The notes below the pieces were generated by a model, which was given only the letters and a program-made list of their open reading frames with translations, did no database searches and was not told the DNA's origin. 64,000 nt of DNA from Whitmania pigra (Eukaryota; Annelida; Clitellata; Hirudinida; Haemopidae): the NCBI GenBank assembly GCA_021613335.1, contig JAJTWR010000159.1, positions 3,014,501-3,078,500 on the forward strand. Direction: 5' to 3'. Position 1 is the first letter of the stretch, and every line of letters begins with the position of its first letter. Positions 30,279 to 50,639 of the stretch are shown here, one piece after another. A program made the position numbers and the translations under genes.

Positions 30279-33139
30279 TCAAGTGTCGCTCAATGAGGGT
30301 GGCGATTCATGGTCTGTGAAGTTGAACATCATAAATGAGTCGTCGTTGGATCGTAAATGTCCCGTCGTTGCAGGTTCTTGTTCATGGAAGTCGGAAAACT
30401 GTTTGCAAGTTTTGGAGGCTTGAAACTCTCCAGAATCGCAAGACGAAGTGATGTCAAGGACGTTGGTGCAGTTGGAGAAGTGTCTCGGATTGTTTGAAAC
30501 CTGCGTCTCATCGTGCGACCACAAAGCATTGTCTTTGGAATACTCCTTTCCCTGTTGGACGGAGTTATTGGTGTTGTTGTTGTAAAGACCGTAGTCGTAC
30601 ATGCGGTTGTAGCTTCCGTACTCGTTGCGTTGGGGAAACGGAGGGTCGTTGTAGTACGGCGCATCGAAGATTTTGTCGAGACGACGTCTGTGGCTTCTTT
30701 TCCTCTCCGGTTTTTTGGACTGGTAATGGTGCCCTCTGCCGTAATAGGAACTTTTACGAGCCGGTCTTTCGCTCGAGCGAGTGAACGGGTTGTACGGTGG
30801 ATCGTGGCCGTGGTAAAGGAGAGGGTGAGAATGCGACTGATAGGGATAGTTGTATTTGCCCTGATAGTTGGCACCATAATCTCCGGGTTGATCGTAAGAT
30901 TTCAAGTAGTTGTTATTATCTTGAAAAAAGTCGTTCGTGTTAAACTGTTGTCCCTGGTAGAAAGATTGAGATTTGTCGAAGTACGGTTGATAATCATGGC
31001 TAGAATAAGGAGCCGAATTTGAAGTCTGTAGCTGTTGAAAGTAAGGATTTTCTGGATTTTCCTGGGTAGAATTGTAAAACGAATTGTGCCAACGAGGATA
31101 ATTATAGTTCCCGTCGATGTTTTGGTTGTAACTATCATCTTGAGCCGAGTTGTTGAGCTGTGGATTTTCTATATCTGAAATAAAATTATCCTTCCAGTTA
31201 GGATTGGACCACCTATAAAATTGAGATTGGTCGGAGTTGACAGAGTAATCATCCCATATTCCATTTGCTTCGGTAGGAAATGTTACTCGACGCGACTTCA
31301 GAGCGTCGTAGGCGCTGTAGGGGTCTTGGTACGGTTGCGGTGCACTTTGAAAAGGTGCGGTAAAACTCGGAAGCGGAATTTCCTCGGGTACGATTTCTGG
31401 TTCCTTTTTGGCATTGTCGAAGTAATGCTGTGAAAGTTCTAGGTTTTTTAAATCTTCCAGCTGATGGGCGTTGTTTGAGAGCGAGACTTCATCGGGCTGA
31501 AAAATCGGCAAATATTCAGGTTGTTCCACGAAAGTTTCGCTCGGCAAATGGCTTCTATCCGCAGCAGGTGCTTGTTCGAAAACTGCTTCCGTTTCGTTGC
31601 TATCACCGGATGGTTTGAATCGGTTCTTCAGCACGTCGTGGATGGATTGCAGAGGGGGTGTTTTTGGAGGTGACGAGCTTTCCTGGTATCCTGATCGTTT
31701 TTGTTGATCCTGAAATTCTCTGCGAAGAGCGCGATGTGTTCCGCCAGCGTGGAAAATCATTTTGGTGTTCAAGTCGATGAAATTGTCTCCGTCGATCTTG
31801 GATGGTTTGATTGCTGGCCACAAGAGAGGCGAACTGTAAACCTCGGGAAATTGACATGTGATACCCATTTTTTCTTTTCCGCGAATGAATGCCTTTTCTT
31901 CCATGGACTTTGGAGAGCTGTAACTAAGGATGTCTCGGATCTTGAAATTCTTGTTGGCTTTGAGATCAAAGTGCTGAAGAACGTTGTTCGTCCTGCCGGG
32001 ACTGTGTTCCTTTCTCTTTGAATTCATGCAATTGAATTAAACCCAAATATAAACTTGCTAAATTATTTGTAAATAAATAAACAAATACAATTGTTCATTC
32101 GGCATTAATTTGTAACTCAAATTGAAGTTTTATGAATTCATACCTGAGGTGACTGTCGATGGGAATTACTTTGACTTTCTCGTCTCGGTTTGCGTTCCTT
32201 AGAACGAGGTTTCAGCTCCTGCCTGCACTTATTTTTCGATCGATCCTGCATAAACAAACAACTTTCCTCAACTTCCGTTCAATTCACAAATCCAAGTAAC
32301 ACACTCACGTGACCGTTGTTGTTACCGTTGCTGTTATCGTTTGGTTTCGAAGGGAGGGGAGAATCCGTCTTCTTTAGCGCCCGTCTGCGAAGGGATCCCT
32401 GTTCAAATTTCAATTCAGTCGATGGATCAACGGTCCAATAATGACCTTTGCCTGGTCTTCCGACTCCTTTTGGCAGCTTCAAGAAGCAGTCATTCAATGA
32501 AAGATTGTGCCGCACTGAATTTTTCCAGCCTTGATATGGTCCTCTAAAAAATGGAAATCGTCTTTGGAGGAAGGCGTATATCTCGTTGAGAGTACATCGC
32601 TTGGATGGCGACGAGTGGATGGCCATTAAGATCAGCGATATGTACGAAAAGGGGGGCTTTTCTTGCTTTCTTTCCAGATTGCTTGAAGAACAGAGATTTG
32701 GAGAGGATTTTGATTGAAGGTAGGAATGTGAGGCATCACAGAGGGAAGAAACAAGCTGTGAGTTGTTTGAATCTTCCGGATGAATTCGACAAGGTGGAAG
32801 CGATTGATTTCTGAGTGTCGAACATGGAAGTGCAGACGACGACGTTTCCGACTGAAAAGTCGAGTTTAAAATTCGTTCAGATCTGTTCGAAATACATGCT
32901 TCGTTCGACTGAAAATCGTCGTACGTTTTGATTACTTCGCGAGGAAGCGATGTTCGTCGCCTCAAAACTTCTCGACTCTGTGAGCAATCACTCCGCCTGA
33001 CATCTCTGGACAAAAGTTGTTGTTCCATGCAAGTTTCTGATTCGAACGATTCAGAGACGTTGCTCTGCAATGGTCGAACATCTTGATCGATCGTACAAGA
33101 TGTTCTGAATTCCATATCAACAGTGTTTAAGTCCTGCAT
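30279..33139 (-). CDS. FoxF-like forkhead transcription factor with long Tyr/Asn-rich tail
   Basis: Three exons join in phase: 33139-32309 (277 codons), 32245-32144 (34 codons) and 32015-30279 (578 codons plus stop), giving 889 residues. The forkhead domain lies at about residues 160-250: [40 protein letters not shown], then [16 protein letters not shown]. The [14 protein letters not shown] and [12 protein letters not shown] combination is characteristic of FoxF. A basic stretch follows. Early in exon 3 comes [11 protein letters not shown], a good EH1 match (F-x-I-x-x-I-L). The remaining ~500 residues are rich in Tyr, Asn, Gln, Ser and Pro, with an Arg/Lys/His patch near 30750-30660 ([18 protein letters not shown]). 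Usual FoxF proteins are well under 500 residues. FoxF acts in visceral mesoderm by family knowledge. The subfamily call rests on the DNA-binding domain only. Confidence 0.82.
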
Positions 33140-35907
33140 CCACCAAATGTTGAGCTACCAGATTTTGTGGTTTTTCTTTTTATGCCGTGTCATATCACGC
33201 TATTTCTTTGACGAAATATCGGCAGATTCAGACTTTTGATTTTTCTTGTTTTTCTTGGTTTTGCTTTTGTTAATTGATCATGACCATCCCTTCATACTTC
33301 AAGAAGGATGCCAAGACGTTCTTTAAAAGTTGAAAAATCATTGAACATTATAGCGGACGTAATTACAAAACGTGCGGTTAAAATCCGAAATTAAAATGCA
33401 TTAAAATGAAACAGAAAACTCGTCAAGTCGGACGTAAGCTTTTCGCCGGCGTGAAAGGTGTTTGACACAAACGAGTGACGAAGCACACGCTGTCGGTCTG
33501 ACGTGTCTCAGACTGATTGCCATAGTAACAATCCAAACTTACTTGATCAATCTACGTGATATTTCCACGCCGAAGTTACAAAAAAATGATATTAGCGTTC
33601 GAAATTTTCTATTTTGATGTTTATTTCAAGTAATGACGTTTGTTGATTTGAAGTCTGTGACGTCAGTCGCCGCGTTTTAAAATCGGATCTAAATTCGTCG
33701 AAGCAGGCTATAAGAAGAAGATTAGCTTAAAGTTATGACCTTTTAATTTTTTAATTAAAATTTAGCAGAAGTTGGTATATGATAATTTTTGAAAAGTTTT
33801 CATCAGCAGCTTTTATCGTCTGCAAAAAGAATTCAAGCGGCATCTCATTGGTTCTGGAAGTTGTAACTCCGCCTATCCCCGTACAGCCTCCAGTGTGGAT
33901 GAATGTTTTATTAAAAATAAAAAGTGATTTATTTTCAGTTCCGTGCAAAATTTCTGTTGCCTCATTCCATCATCCACCACAATTCCTTCCAAGTTTCAGC
34001 GGTTGAAAATGGTGATCCAGGCAAGAATATTTCGTTCCGTTAATAAATTAATGTTTCTGAACATCTTTTGCGTGTGTTTTGTCATTTGTTTTGTACTCGA
34101 TATTTCACATTTTCATATTTCATCAGATTCTTTTTGCAATTTTTCGTGATGCAAACAATTTTCATATCTACGCAACAATTCAAAAAGTGTCTGAAACTAT
34201 TATGAATAGAACAACTTTAAATTTACTCAAGAGATTTTTTAAGATTTTAATCTTTTAATTACGACAATTATTTCACAATTAACGGAGAATTATTAATAAA
34301 CAAATAATTAAATTCAAGAAAGTTTTAACTTATGCTTGTCATATTTCACCTGCCATGAACCAGCAAAAAAAGTACAACGTAGGTGTTAATTGCCGCAAAG
34401 AGCCATTAAACGAGAGCGCGAAAGGGGGAGTATAATTCTATTAATTCCAATTAATTAATTCAACAATTCTATTAATTCCATTAATTCAACAATTTTATTA
34501 ATTTCTTCGGAAATAATAAAATGTTTTCATTCCAATCACAAGGAAGGACAAACTCCATCTTTCGTTACGTCACGGATAACTTTTTTCCGGGCGTTTTTCA
34601 CTCGAGAACACACCAGAGATGAATATGTGCAGTATCAGGTTGCAGCGCTAAATTAGCGCCAGTCATCACCTCATTTCGTCCAATCTGCCAACTCCTCGAC
34701 CATTCACCTCAGTAGTACCATCATTATCATGACCAGCCATAATCGTCATCATTACCACTTCAGACATCATCATTTTAGACTTCCTTACTGCGTCTGGTGA
34801 CTCCGGGTGGCGTTGGCGTTTACTGACGTCTTGCATAATTTATGCTAATTTTGCAAAGTTCAAAGGGCATTAGCAGGTGTCAAATGAATTGAATTGCCGA
34901 ATTGAACTGAAAGTCTTGCAATTCAACAACTCTTCATTCTTTCATATTTCAATCCTTCAATAATTCATCCACCAATGAGCTTTAACAGCATCACTGAGTT
35001 GGTAATTCAACGGAATAAATGCTCTGATGTGATTCTTCGAAACTAAGACGGATGGTTACATTAAAAGAATAAAAATTTAGTTCAACAAGCACAATGAACA
35101 ACTGATCAATGGTCGGCACGAAATGATAAACAAATGTTTATGAGTTCATCTTCGTTTATGGCGGCTTAATGTTTGAATATTCACTTACTTCTGCCATTTT
35201 GCACCTTCATATTTATGTTTACTTCATAAATCCTTGCAATACAAAATTTAATGTGTAATGCTAAAATTAAACATAATAATAATAATAATAATTAAATTGT
35301 AGAACCTACGAACAACAACAACAATATTCTGTCGACCAACAAGTTGATTGATTGATTGATTGATTTAATAATAATTTCTTCACAAAAAACATGTCAAAAC
35401 ATGTAATCGTCGATACTTTGCCAATCGAATTTCATTAAAATATTATAAATAATAAAAATGTCAAGTGTTCCTTTAAGGTGAATCTGTCACATGATGAATA
35501 GTGACGTAACGAATAATTTATGATAATCATTGATAATCATCCCAATCATCACTGGCATATGGCATTCTTTTGATCAGGACATTTAGCGCATCCTCGAAGA
35601 CACTGCAATGAAATGCTGCACATAAAGTTAACAACGAAACAATTCTTAAATCGAGAAATATCAAGTGAAGTGTCCTTTCAGTTCAGAAATATCTACTTTA
35701 ACCTGAAAAACGAAACTACTTCTACACGTGTAGGCAGAAATTGCAACAAAGCAGATGAAATTATCAGTAAAAAGTTGCCGAGAAAAATGTGTTCACAATA
35801 TAATCAACAATTTAACCAAATCAACAAGAATTAAAACTTCGTCTTTAAATAGAAACCAATCGGAAACGAGCATCAAAGAAGGTCAAACTGATTGCAATAA
35901 ATTCCGT
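33140..35907. other. Gene-free interval between forkhead gene and PTBP
   Basis: About 2.8 kb with short ORFs only (33751-34149 on either strand) and no recognisable domain. It contains short simple repeats: AATAAT near 35274, GATT near 35345 and an ATTCCATTAATTCAAC duplication near 34440-34500. The left end should hold the forkhead promoter, the right end the PTBP 3' untranslated region. Confidence 0.4.
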
Positions 35908-44432
<8,525 letters not shown>

Positions 44433-47400
44433 TCTTGTTCAGCAATCTCTTGATGCTGGTGGCATCCTTTGATAGAATTAAATGTTCTCTAAAACTCTGA
44501 CAGCGTTACTTCAACAGAACGTCAGACAGATAATTGTTCGAAAATGATTGCCCGGGAGTTGGTGAGCTGTAATAGCCTGGTTGAAAACGTTCTCAATTTT
44601 ATTTATTCGTAATGCGAACAAGACTATTACAACGTGGCCGATAATTTCATTAATATAAAAGCAGGCATCCAGTCGCTGACATTTATAAACGAATTGTCTC
44701 AATAAATACCTGCTCTCTTTTCAACAACAGTCTTTCATTGCACACAACACCAGAACAGCACGACGACAAAGTTGGAGAGAACATAATTCTTAGCCAGTCG
44801 CATTCATCAGCTTACGGCCTGACAAATTACCTGTACTTCAGCGGGCCAAACAATGCGCCACATTCGTGTGCATCCGACATTCGTGCACGGCGCAATTGTT
44901 CCAGCGTAATTTCTCCTCCATAATTCTGGAGACGTCCGTGTTGTCTCCGTTGTCGTGGAAACGGGATTATTTATATAAAAGCAAAGTCGAAAACAAAAAA
45001 AAAAATTGCCCTGCACCATCACGCGTTCAATAAACTGGTGGCATTGGAGCAAGGGAATGAATGTTCAGAATTTCATCGTGGATCGCAAAAACAAACATGG
45101 ATGCTGTCAGAGCTACTGAAACATGTTGAAAAACAATTCGGAAAACATTGCAAAAAGGAGAACAAACTCTGATCGATCACTTTTATCGCTAGCAACAATC
45201 ACATAGCTTTACATCGTCTTTCATCTGAGCAGGTGCGTGGCTAACAACAAGAGATACATTCATTTCATCTGACCATATAACACGATCAGCCTTTCTGACC
45301 AAATTGACAAATTGTTAAGTAATAAATTAGAAATGGTTAAGTACTGAAAGTGCGCTCAAGGATGGAAGCAAGTCACAGCACTAACCGATTTTAGGCAGCT
45401 GATTGTTGTAGCAAACAGTTGACAGACTACAGGTGCAACGGAGGAGCCTGCATTGTTTACTCAGTTCTGCATCCAGCCCTCCATTGTCGCCACCTTTATT
45501 TCTCGGCCTAAGACTTTCGACTGCCCGTCGTTGGGCGACATCCAGCCTTAGTTTACATGTAAAAGCATTTCAGAATTTATGACTTCGTTATGGCTGTATT
45601 CTCATGAAAGAATGAACGAACTCTTTCATGTTTCAGGTTATTTGACTGAATATAGCCTGCCAATAAAGGAAGTGATTGAAAAGTGAGGCAACCGCTCCAG
45701 TGTAAGAACGCTTTCTACCATGATTTCTGTGATTGTAGAAGGGAAGGAAGATGCGAAGGAGATAATTCTATAATAATTTCTATATTTTAATTCAAGATTC
45801 CCCAGCGGAAAGTTATTGTGGTTATGACTAATTAAAATTAGTTTTCTTTGTTAATAAGGTTATTGTTAATCGCTATCGATGTTAAAACGTAATGTCATTG
45901 TTATTACCATCATAATAATTGTATTAATGTTAAAAGCTCCCATCTATGCAAGCCTCTTTTTAAAGCTCATATTTTGTATGTTACCCACAGCGAATTGCAA
46001 CAAATTCTCACGATTCTCACCTGAGAAGTTTGGATTTAAAATAGAATTATTGCGTCGACAAAAGAATTTTTGATCTCAATAAAAATATGTATTTCGATTT
46101 AATACGAATTCGTTTGTTTTAAATATTTTCTTAACATTAGAATGGTGTGCTTTTGAATGTAGCTTGATTTCCAATAAATTAAAATAAATTAATGTTATTA
46201 CTTTTTCATGTTTCTTTTATTATTCGAAAAGAAAACTGCTTTTTACTCGGGTTATGGTCTGAACAATGTCTTTAAATAAACTCCAAAACGACATGATTTC
46301 TCTTTCCAGAGAAATTCATTTCTAATCAATTGAAAAACTTGGAATTCTATGAATTCTATTCTCCATGCGCATGGTTTCAATAAACGCTGACATGTTTATG
46401 TCCATCCAAACCGTCTATAAGGTAAGAAGTAAGCATTGAAATTGGAGTACGTTCATTGGACCAGCCCAACAAAACCACATATTATTCCACTTTGCAATGG
46501 AAGCTTTCGCCATTTTACCGCAAAATTTACTGGGAATTTTGGGAGCATCACCACACTACATGTGTCATGCAAGTATCTGGTGTTAGCGGAAACATGACAT
46601 TTCAGGATTATTTAGCTTTTCATCTTCAATGGGTTGTTGCTCGATGTCGGAGTGAAAAATTTCAGCTTACAAGAAATATTTTATTATGTTTAAATAAATT
46701 TAAATAGATTTAATTTTATTTATTTAATTTTACATTGAATCTCGCCTGAGAACATGAGAACCGCTTCAAATGACCTTCAGCTTGTCATTAGTGAACGAAA
46801 CTTCTGTTTGAATAAAACTTTTTAACAAAATAATATATACATTTAACAGCATATGGCTTACATGCAACATAATAATAAAAATATAATGTCATTTATTTGT
46901 GAATTTTAATAATCTACATAAATTCTACACATCATTGCCATCGTCATAACGGTTTGGACTTGTATGTTGAAGTTCCATTCGTTGAAACCATTTTTAGGAA
47001 AAATCAAGGAATTACCTATAAAGTTCAAAAAGTGAACCTCGTTTGTTGTTGTCGTCGTGTTGTTGTTGTTGCTGACGAGTGATTCACAGATCCGAAGATC
47101 ATGAATGAAATGAAGAACATTCGATGTGAAAGCCCCCTTTCAGTGAGAAATTCTTCACTTTATTCCTATCATCGAAACCCATAAAAGACAAATTAAAAAT
47201 AATTCATGGCAGAAGTCCTAAAATATTTAACTATTGACTTGTAAAGATCGATACTCAAAAGTAAAAGTGAGCTATCTTCTCGACTTTGAAATTGGTCCAG
47301 ATTTTAAATAACCAAAACGAAAACTATGTATTCTGCTGCACAATGATATTGTATTATGTTATTGTTACGCTATAGATATATAATAACATTTATAAATACT

Positions 47401-47600
47401 TTTTAAACATTTTATTCAGCCTTCTAACACTTTCTAAAACCATCATCAAAAAACATCACTAATATTTAAAGCCCTCAAGCTGGTCAGGGATCTCCCAAAA
47501 ACCATAATGTGAATATTATTGAAATCGAATAGAAAGATTTAAATAATTAAATGAATTTTTTAAATATTGTCATGGGATATTAAAAGTCTTCTTTGCGTAG
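44433..47600. other. Gene-poor spacer upstream of PTBP
   Basis: About 3.2 kb with no gene I can support. The 5' untranslated exon and promoter of PTBP probably lie near 44440-45050. Short plus-strand ORFs at 45879-46073 and 46456-46707 show no known motif. 46700-47600 is very AT-rich. Confidence 0.4.
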
Positions 47601-47604
47601 GCGC

Positions 47605-47879
47605 CAGCGTAGGACTGGCAAAGCATTTTTTGCCCCCCCCAATAATTTTTCAGAGGGGCAACGTATCATTTTGCCCCCCCCCCCAATAATTTTGTGGTGG
47701 AGGATTTACATATTTTAAGTTAAACTTTTAAGTTGCTAACTAAAAAAATTAGTTAAACTCACAATTTAACTAAATTATTTTTTTTCTTAGTTATACTGTT
47801 GCCTTAACAAAAAAATTTTAGTTAAACTAAAAGTTTGCAACTTTTTAGTGAACTAGTTGCCCGTCACTGCACGTTACCA
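47605..47879. mobile_element. Possible hAT-type MITE
   Basis: Starts with CAGCGTAGGACTGGC, a CAG-initiated end like those of hAT elements, followed by runs of C (TTTTGCCCCCCCC, twice) and a palindromic AGTTAAAC/GTTTAACT-rich core. A candidate right end reads, on the other strand, CAGTGACGGGCAACTAG. I find no matching 8-bp duplication, so the borders are tentative. Confidence 0.4.
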
Positions 47880-47934
47880 TAGCAATGAAGCGTTGAATTG
47901 AATTAAAATGTGACGGCACGGCATGTTGTTTTCG

Positions 47935-48874
47935 GGCACCCCGTTATAACAGCCCGGCGACAGAATAGCCCCGACAAAACAGCCCCGTCAAAATAGCCCG
48001 GCATCAAAATAGCTCAAGACAAAGCAGCCCCGATAAAACCGCCCCGACAAAACAGCCCCGTCGAAACAGCCCGGCGTCAAAATAGCCCAGGACGAAAAAA
48101 ATCCCGTCAAAATAGCCCGGCGACAAAATAGCCCAGGACAAAACAACTCGGCGACAAAATAGCCCCGTCAAAACAGCCCTGTCACCAGCGTAGGACTGGC
48201 TTAAAAAACCGGCCCGGGAAATTTTATTTAACTCCTAGTTTGACCAACTTAAACATAAGAAACACTAGAGTCTAAAATTTCTATTCACTATTAACTACTA
48301 TAACAGCTTTTTCATCGTTTCACTAGTCGATGCTAAAACATCAATGATTTCATTGTTATTGATTCTTGGAAAAGAGTCTTTCTCACAAGACATCAGCATG
48401 AATGATCGTAGAATTGACTGGTTCAGAAAATTTCTTAATCTGTTCAAAACGTATTTCAATTTTGAAAACGACCTCTCACAAGCAACTTGTGATGAGGATA
48501 ATGTCAACACAAATTTGTAAGCCAGATACAAATTTGAATAAGCAAGACTATGCAAATTAAAATTCTGGAGAACAATAATAACAACAAACAATACTCAAAA
48601 CGGTCAAAGCATTCAAGCCACTAATTTCGAATTAAATTTTGATTCAGTTTCACAACATTTTTTTAAAAATACTTTGACATGGAGTTATCATGGGGCTATT
48701 TTGTCGCCGGGTTGTTTTGTCTTGGGCTATTTTGTCGGGGCTATTTTGACGAAGCCATTTTGACGTGGCTATTTTGTCTTAGGCTATTTTGACGCCGGGC
48801 GGTTTCGACGGGGCTGTTTTGTCGGAGCGGTTTTGTTGGGGCTGTTTTGTCTTGAGCTATTTTGACGGGTCACC
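47935..48874. mobile_element. Foldback-like transposon with tandem-repeat inverted arms
   Basis: The left arm (47935-48185) is a string of roughly 15-bp variants built on GACAAAACAGCCCC, GTCAAAATAGCCCG and GGCGACAAAATAGCCC. The right arm (~48692-48874) is the same kind of array inverted (GGGGCTATTTTGACG and relatives). The ends are GGCACCCCG on the left and, on the opposite strand, GGTGACCCG on the right. A perfect 10-bp direct repeat GTTGTTTTCG flanks it (47925-47934 and 48875-48884). Long inverted arms of short tandem repeats with a 9-10-bp target duplication are known from Foldback/Mutator-like elements. The interior (48186-~48690) is a hAT remnant, not a transposase that would explain a 10-bp duplication. 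Confidence 0.8.
48186..48660 (-). pseudogene. hAT transposase 3' remnant nested in the foldback element
   Basis: The minus-strand frame 48591-48298 encodes the C-terminal dimerisation domain of hAT transposases: LSSSQVACERSFSKLKYVLN, then RLRNFLNQSILRSFMLM, ending at a stop at 48298. About 110 bp further on the sequence ends with CAGCGTAGGACTGGC (plus strand, 48186) and a GGCCCGGG block, a plausible hAT terminus. The catalytic part and other end are missing, so it is a dead fragment. Confidence 0.75.
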
Positions 48875-49751
48875 GTTGTTTTCGTTACTTTTACTAAGTA
48901 TCTATGAAAACTGTCTTTCTTCGCAGTCACTTCAATTCACTTTAAACCAATGAAAAACGATTTACGAACTAAAGTTTAAAAAATAATTTTATCAAGTTGG
49001 CGCTTCTGCTTCTTTGTGCTTCATCTTAAGCCATTTTTTTGTGCTTTCTCCAGGTACTGTGTTTTAATACTCCTTGAGGAGATCTTATAGGCCTTCTGCA
49101 ATACTTTAGTGGATATCCACATAAAAAAAGTCTTCTTGTGACATCGTGTGCTTTCCAAAAATATCAGGACTTCAAAGACACGGAACTCTTCCAATTTATT
49201 ATGAGAACTGTGATAAGCCTCATTGGCAATCAGGTTGTTTTGTTCCATTCATCTATAAATATCAGGTTTGTGATTGATTAACTCTTCTAGAAATCTCTGA
49301 AATTGACAAATTCAAGTCTTTAAAAGCTTTTATTTTTCCTCTTTTGATATCATTAAGATTCTTTCAAAAACCCACCTATAATAACTTAAACTAACAGTAC
49401 TTATATTACATAAGTGAGTTTTGGAAATGGAATATTTTATATATCATATGATATGCTTAAATAGAGCCTTATTATAATAATCAGCTTTTGTGATTCCTGT
49501 AATAAAAATTATTTACGTGTCAGGGAGACATGCTCAGCCGCGAAAACCTCGAAAAACAACAAAGGCATTTATCAATGAAATTCCACTATTATTCAAATTT
49601 CGCTGCTAAATTTGATTGTATATTAATCAAATACGACATTGTGAATGATATTTGAAGGATGTTTGGGCCAAAAATTAGCAGTAATTTTAAATTACTAATT
49701 TAATAGGTAACTGTGTAAATCGTACGATTCATGAACTTGGGCCAAATGTAT

Positions 49752-49925
49752 GCAACGCACTGTATGCGCGCGCGGCCGATTACGAGGAAGTCGGATAGGT
49801 AGGGTTTTCACCGGCAGGGACACGGGCCTGATCAACGGGTGTGGCCCACGTCAGGAGTTTGGGCCGAAACGTTTGATGACGGGGGCATTCCTCTGATGAT
49901 TCCCTGTCGGCTCCGAGGTTGGATT
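49752..49925. other. GC-rich island of unknown nature
   Basis: About 170 bp of markedly GC-rich sequence in otherwise ~30% GC DNA, starting at GTATGCGCGCGCGGCC. It contains an imperfect stem (GACACGGGCC ... GGCCCACGTC, ~49819-49853) and two TGATGA motifs (~49878 and ~49896). No ORF, tRNA or clear snoRNA architecture. Confidence 0.4.
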
Positions 49926-50639
49926 TTATAAGTTGTAAATTCTGTCGTCTGATTATGTTGCCTTCATTTTCATCGAGCTTATTATTTTTTATCCGCTAAT
50001 AGCATCAAATATTATATTTGACTATTAAACTTTCACAATTTATTATGCTAATACTAATATTTTCTTGAGAATTTTTGTCATTCACTTTTTTTTATTACTT
50101 TGTTGCTTCAATAATAATGAAAATGTTTACTTATGTGAGTTATTAGGCTAAGATGTCTGATGGCATAGTGCTTGGATGACAGATCTTATATACAGATCCA
50201 AAACATGTAACTAAACACATCAGAAAAGAATACTTTTAAAAAAATATGAAGGGTAAACTATCCCAAAATGAAGATGCATGGAAAGCGAAACATCAAGACA
50301 GAGGAATAATTGCAAAGATGAACACTGACGACAATCCACAAATCAGAACTGTCTTGGGTTTTGTTTAAAGGATTTGTTTCCATTTTGATATTTTCACCTC
50401 ATTAATTGACAATGACAATCTATCAATGTGGTTTTACCAACTAGGCCCTATTCTTGCCCGTCCTTGAAGCCACAACCTTTACCCCCATAAAGCTTGGAGC
50501 CCATGTGCCAAAAAGTTGCAAAGAAAACCATACTTTATTAAATCGTAGCTTAAACCAAGTTTAAGCACTCCATCGCAATTTATGTAGATCTCAGTTAATC
50601 AGGTCTTCCATGACGACAGTAATTGTGGTATCCATCAGA

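Noticed and set aside
30329..31022. Long ORFs on both strands within the forkhead exon 3
   Set aside because: Shadow frames of the 578-codon Tyr/Asn-rich coding exon.
46456..46707. 83-codon ORF in the spacer upstream of PTBP
   Set aside because: No family resemblance, no splice partners and AT-rich surroundings.
49752..49925. U3 or box C/D snoRNA in the GC-rich island
   Set aside because: The TGATGA and CTGA motifs are too close together and the U3 5' domain is absent upstream.
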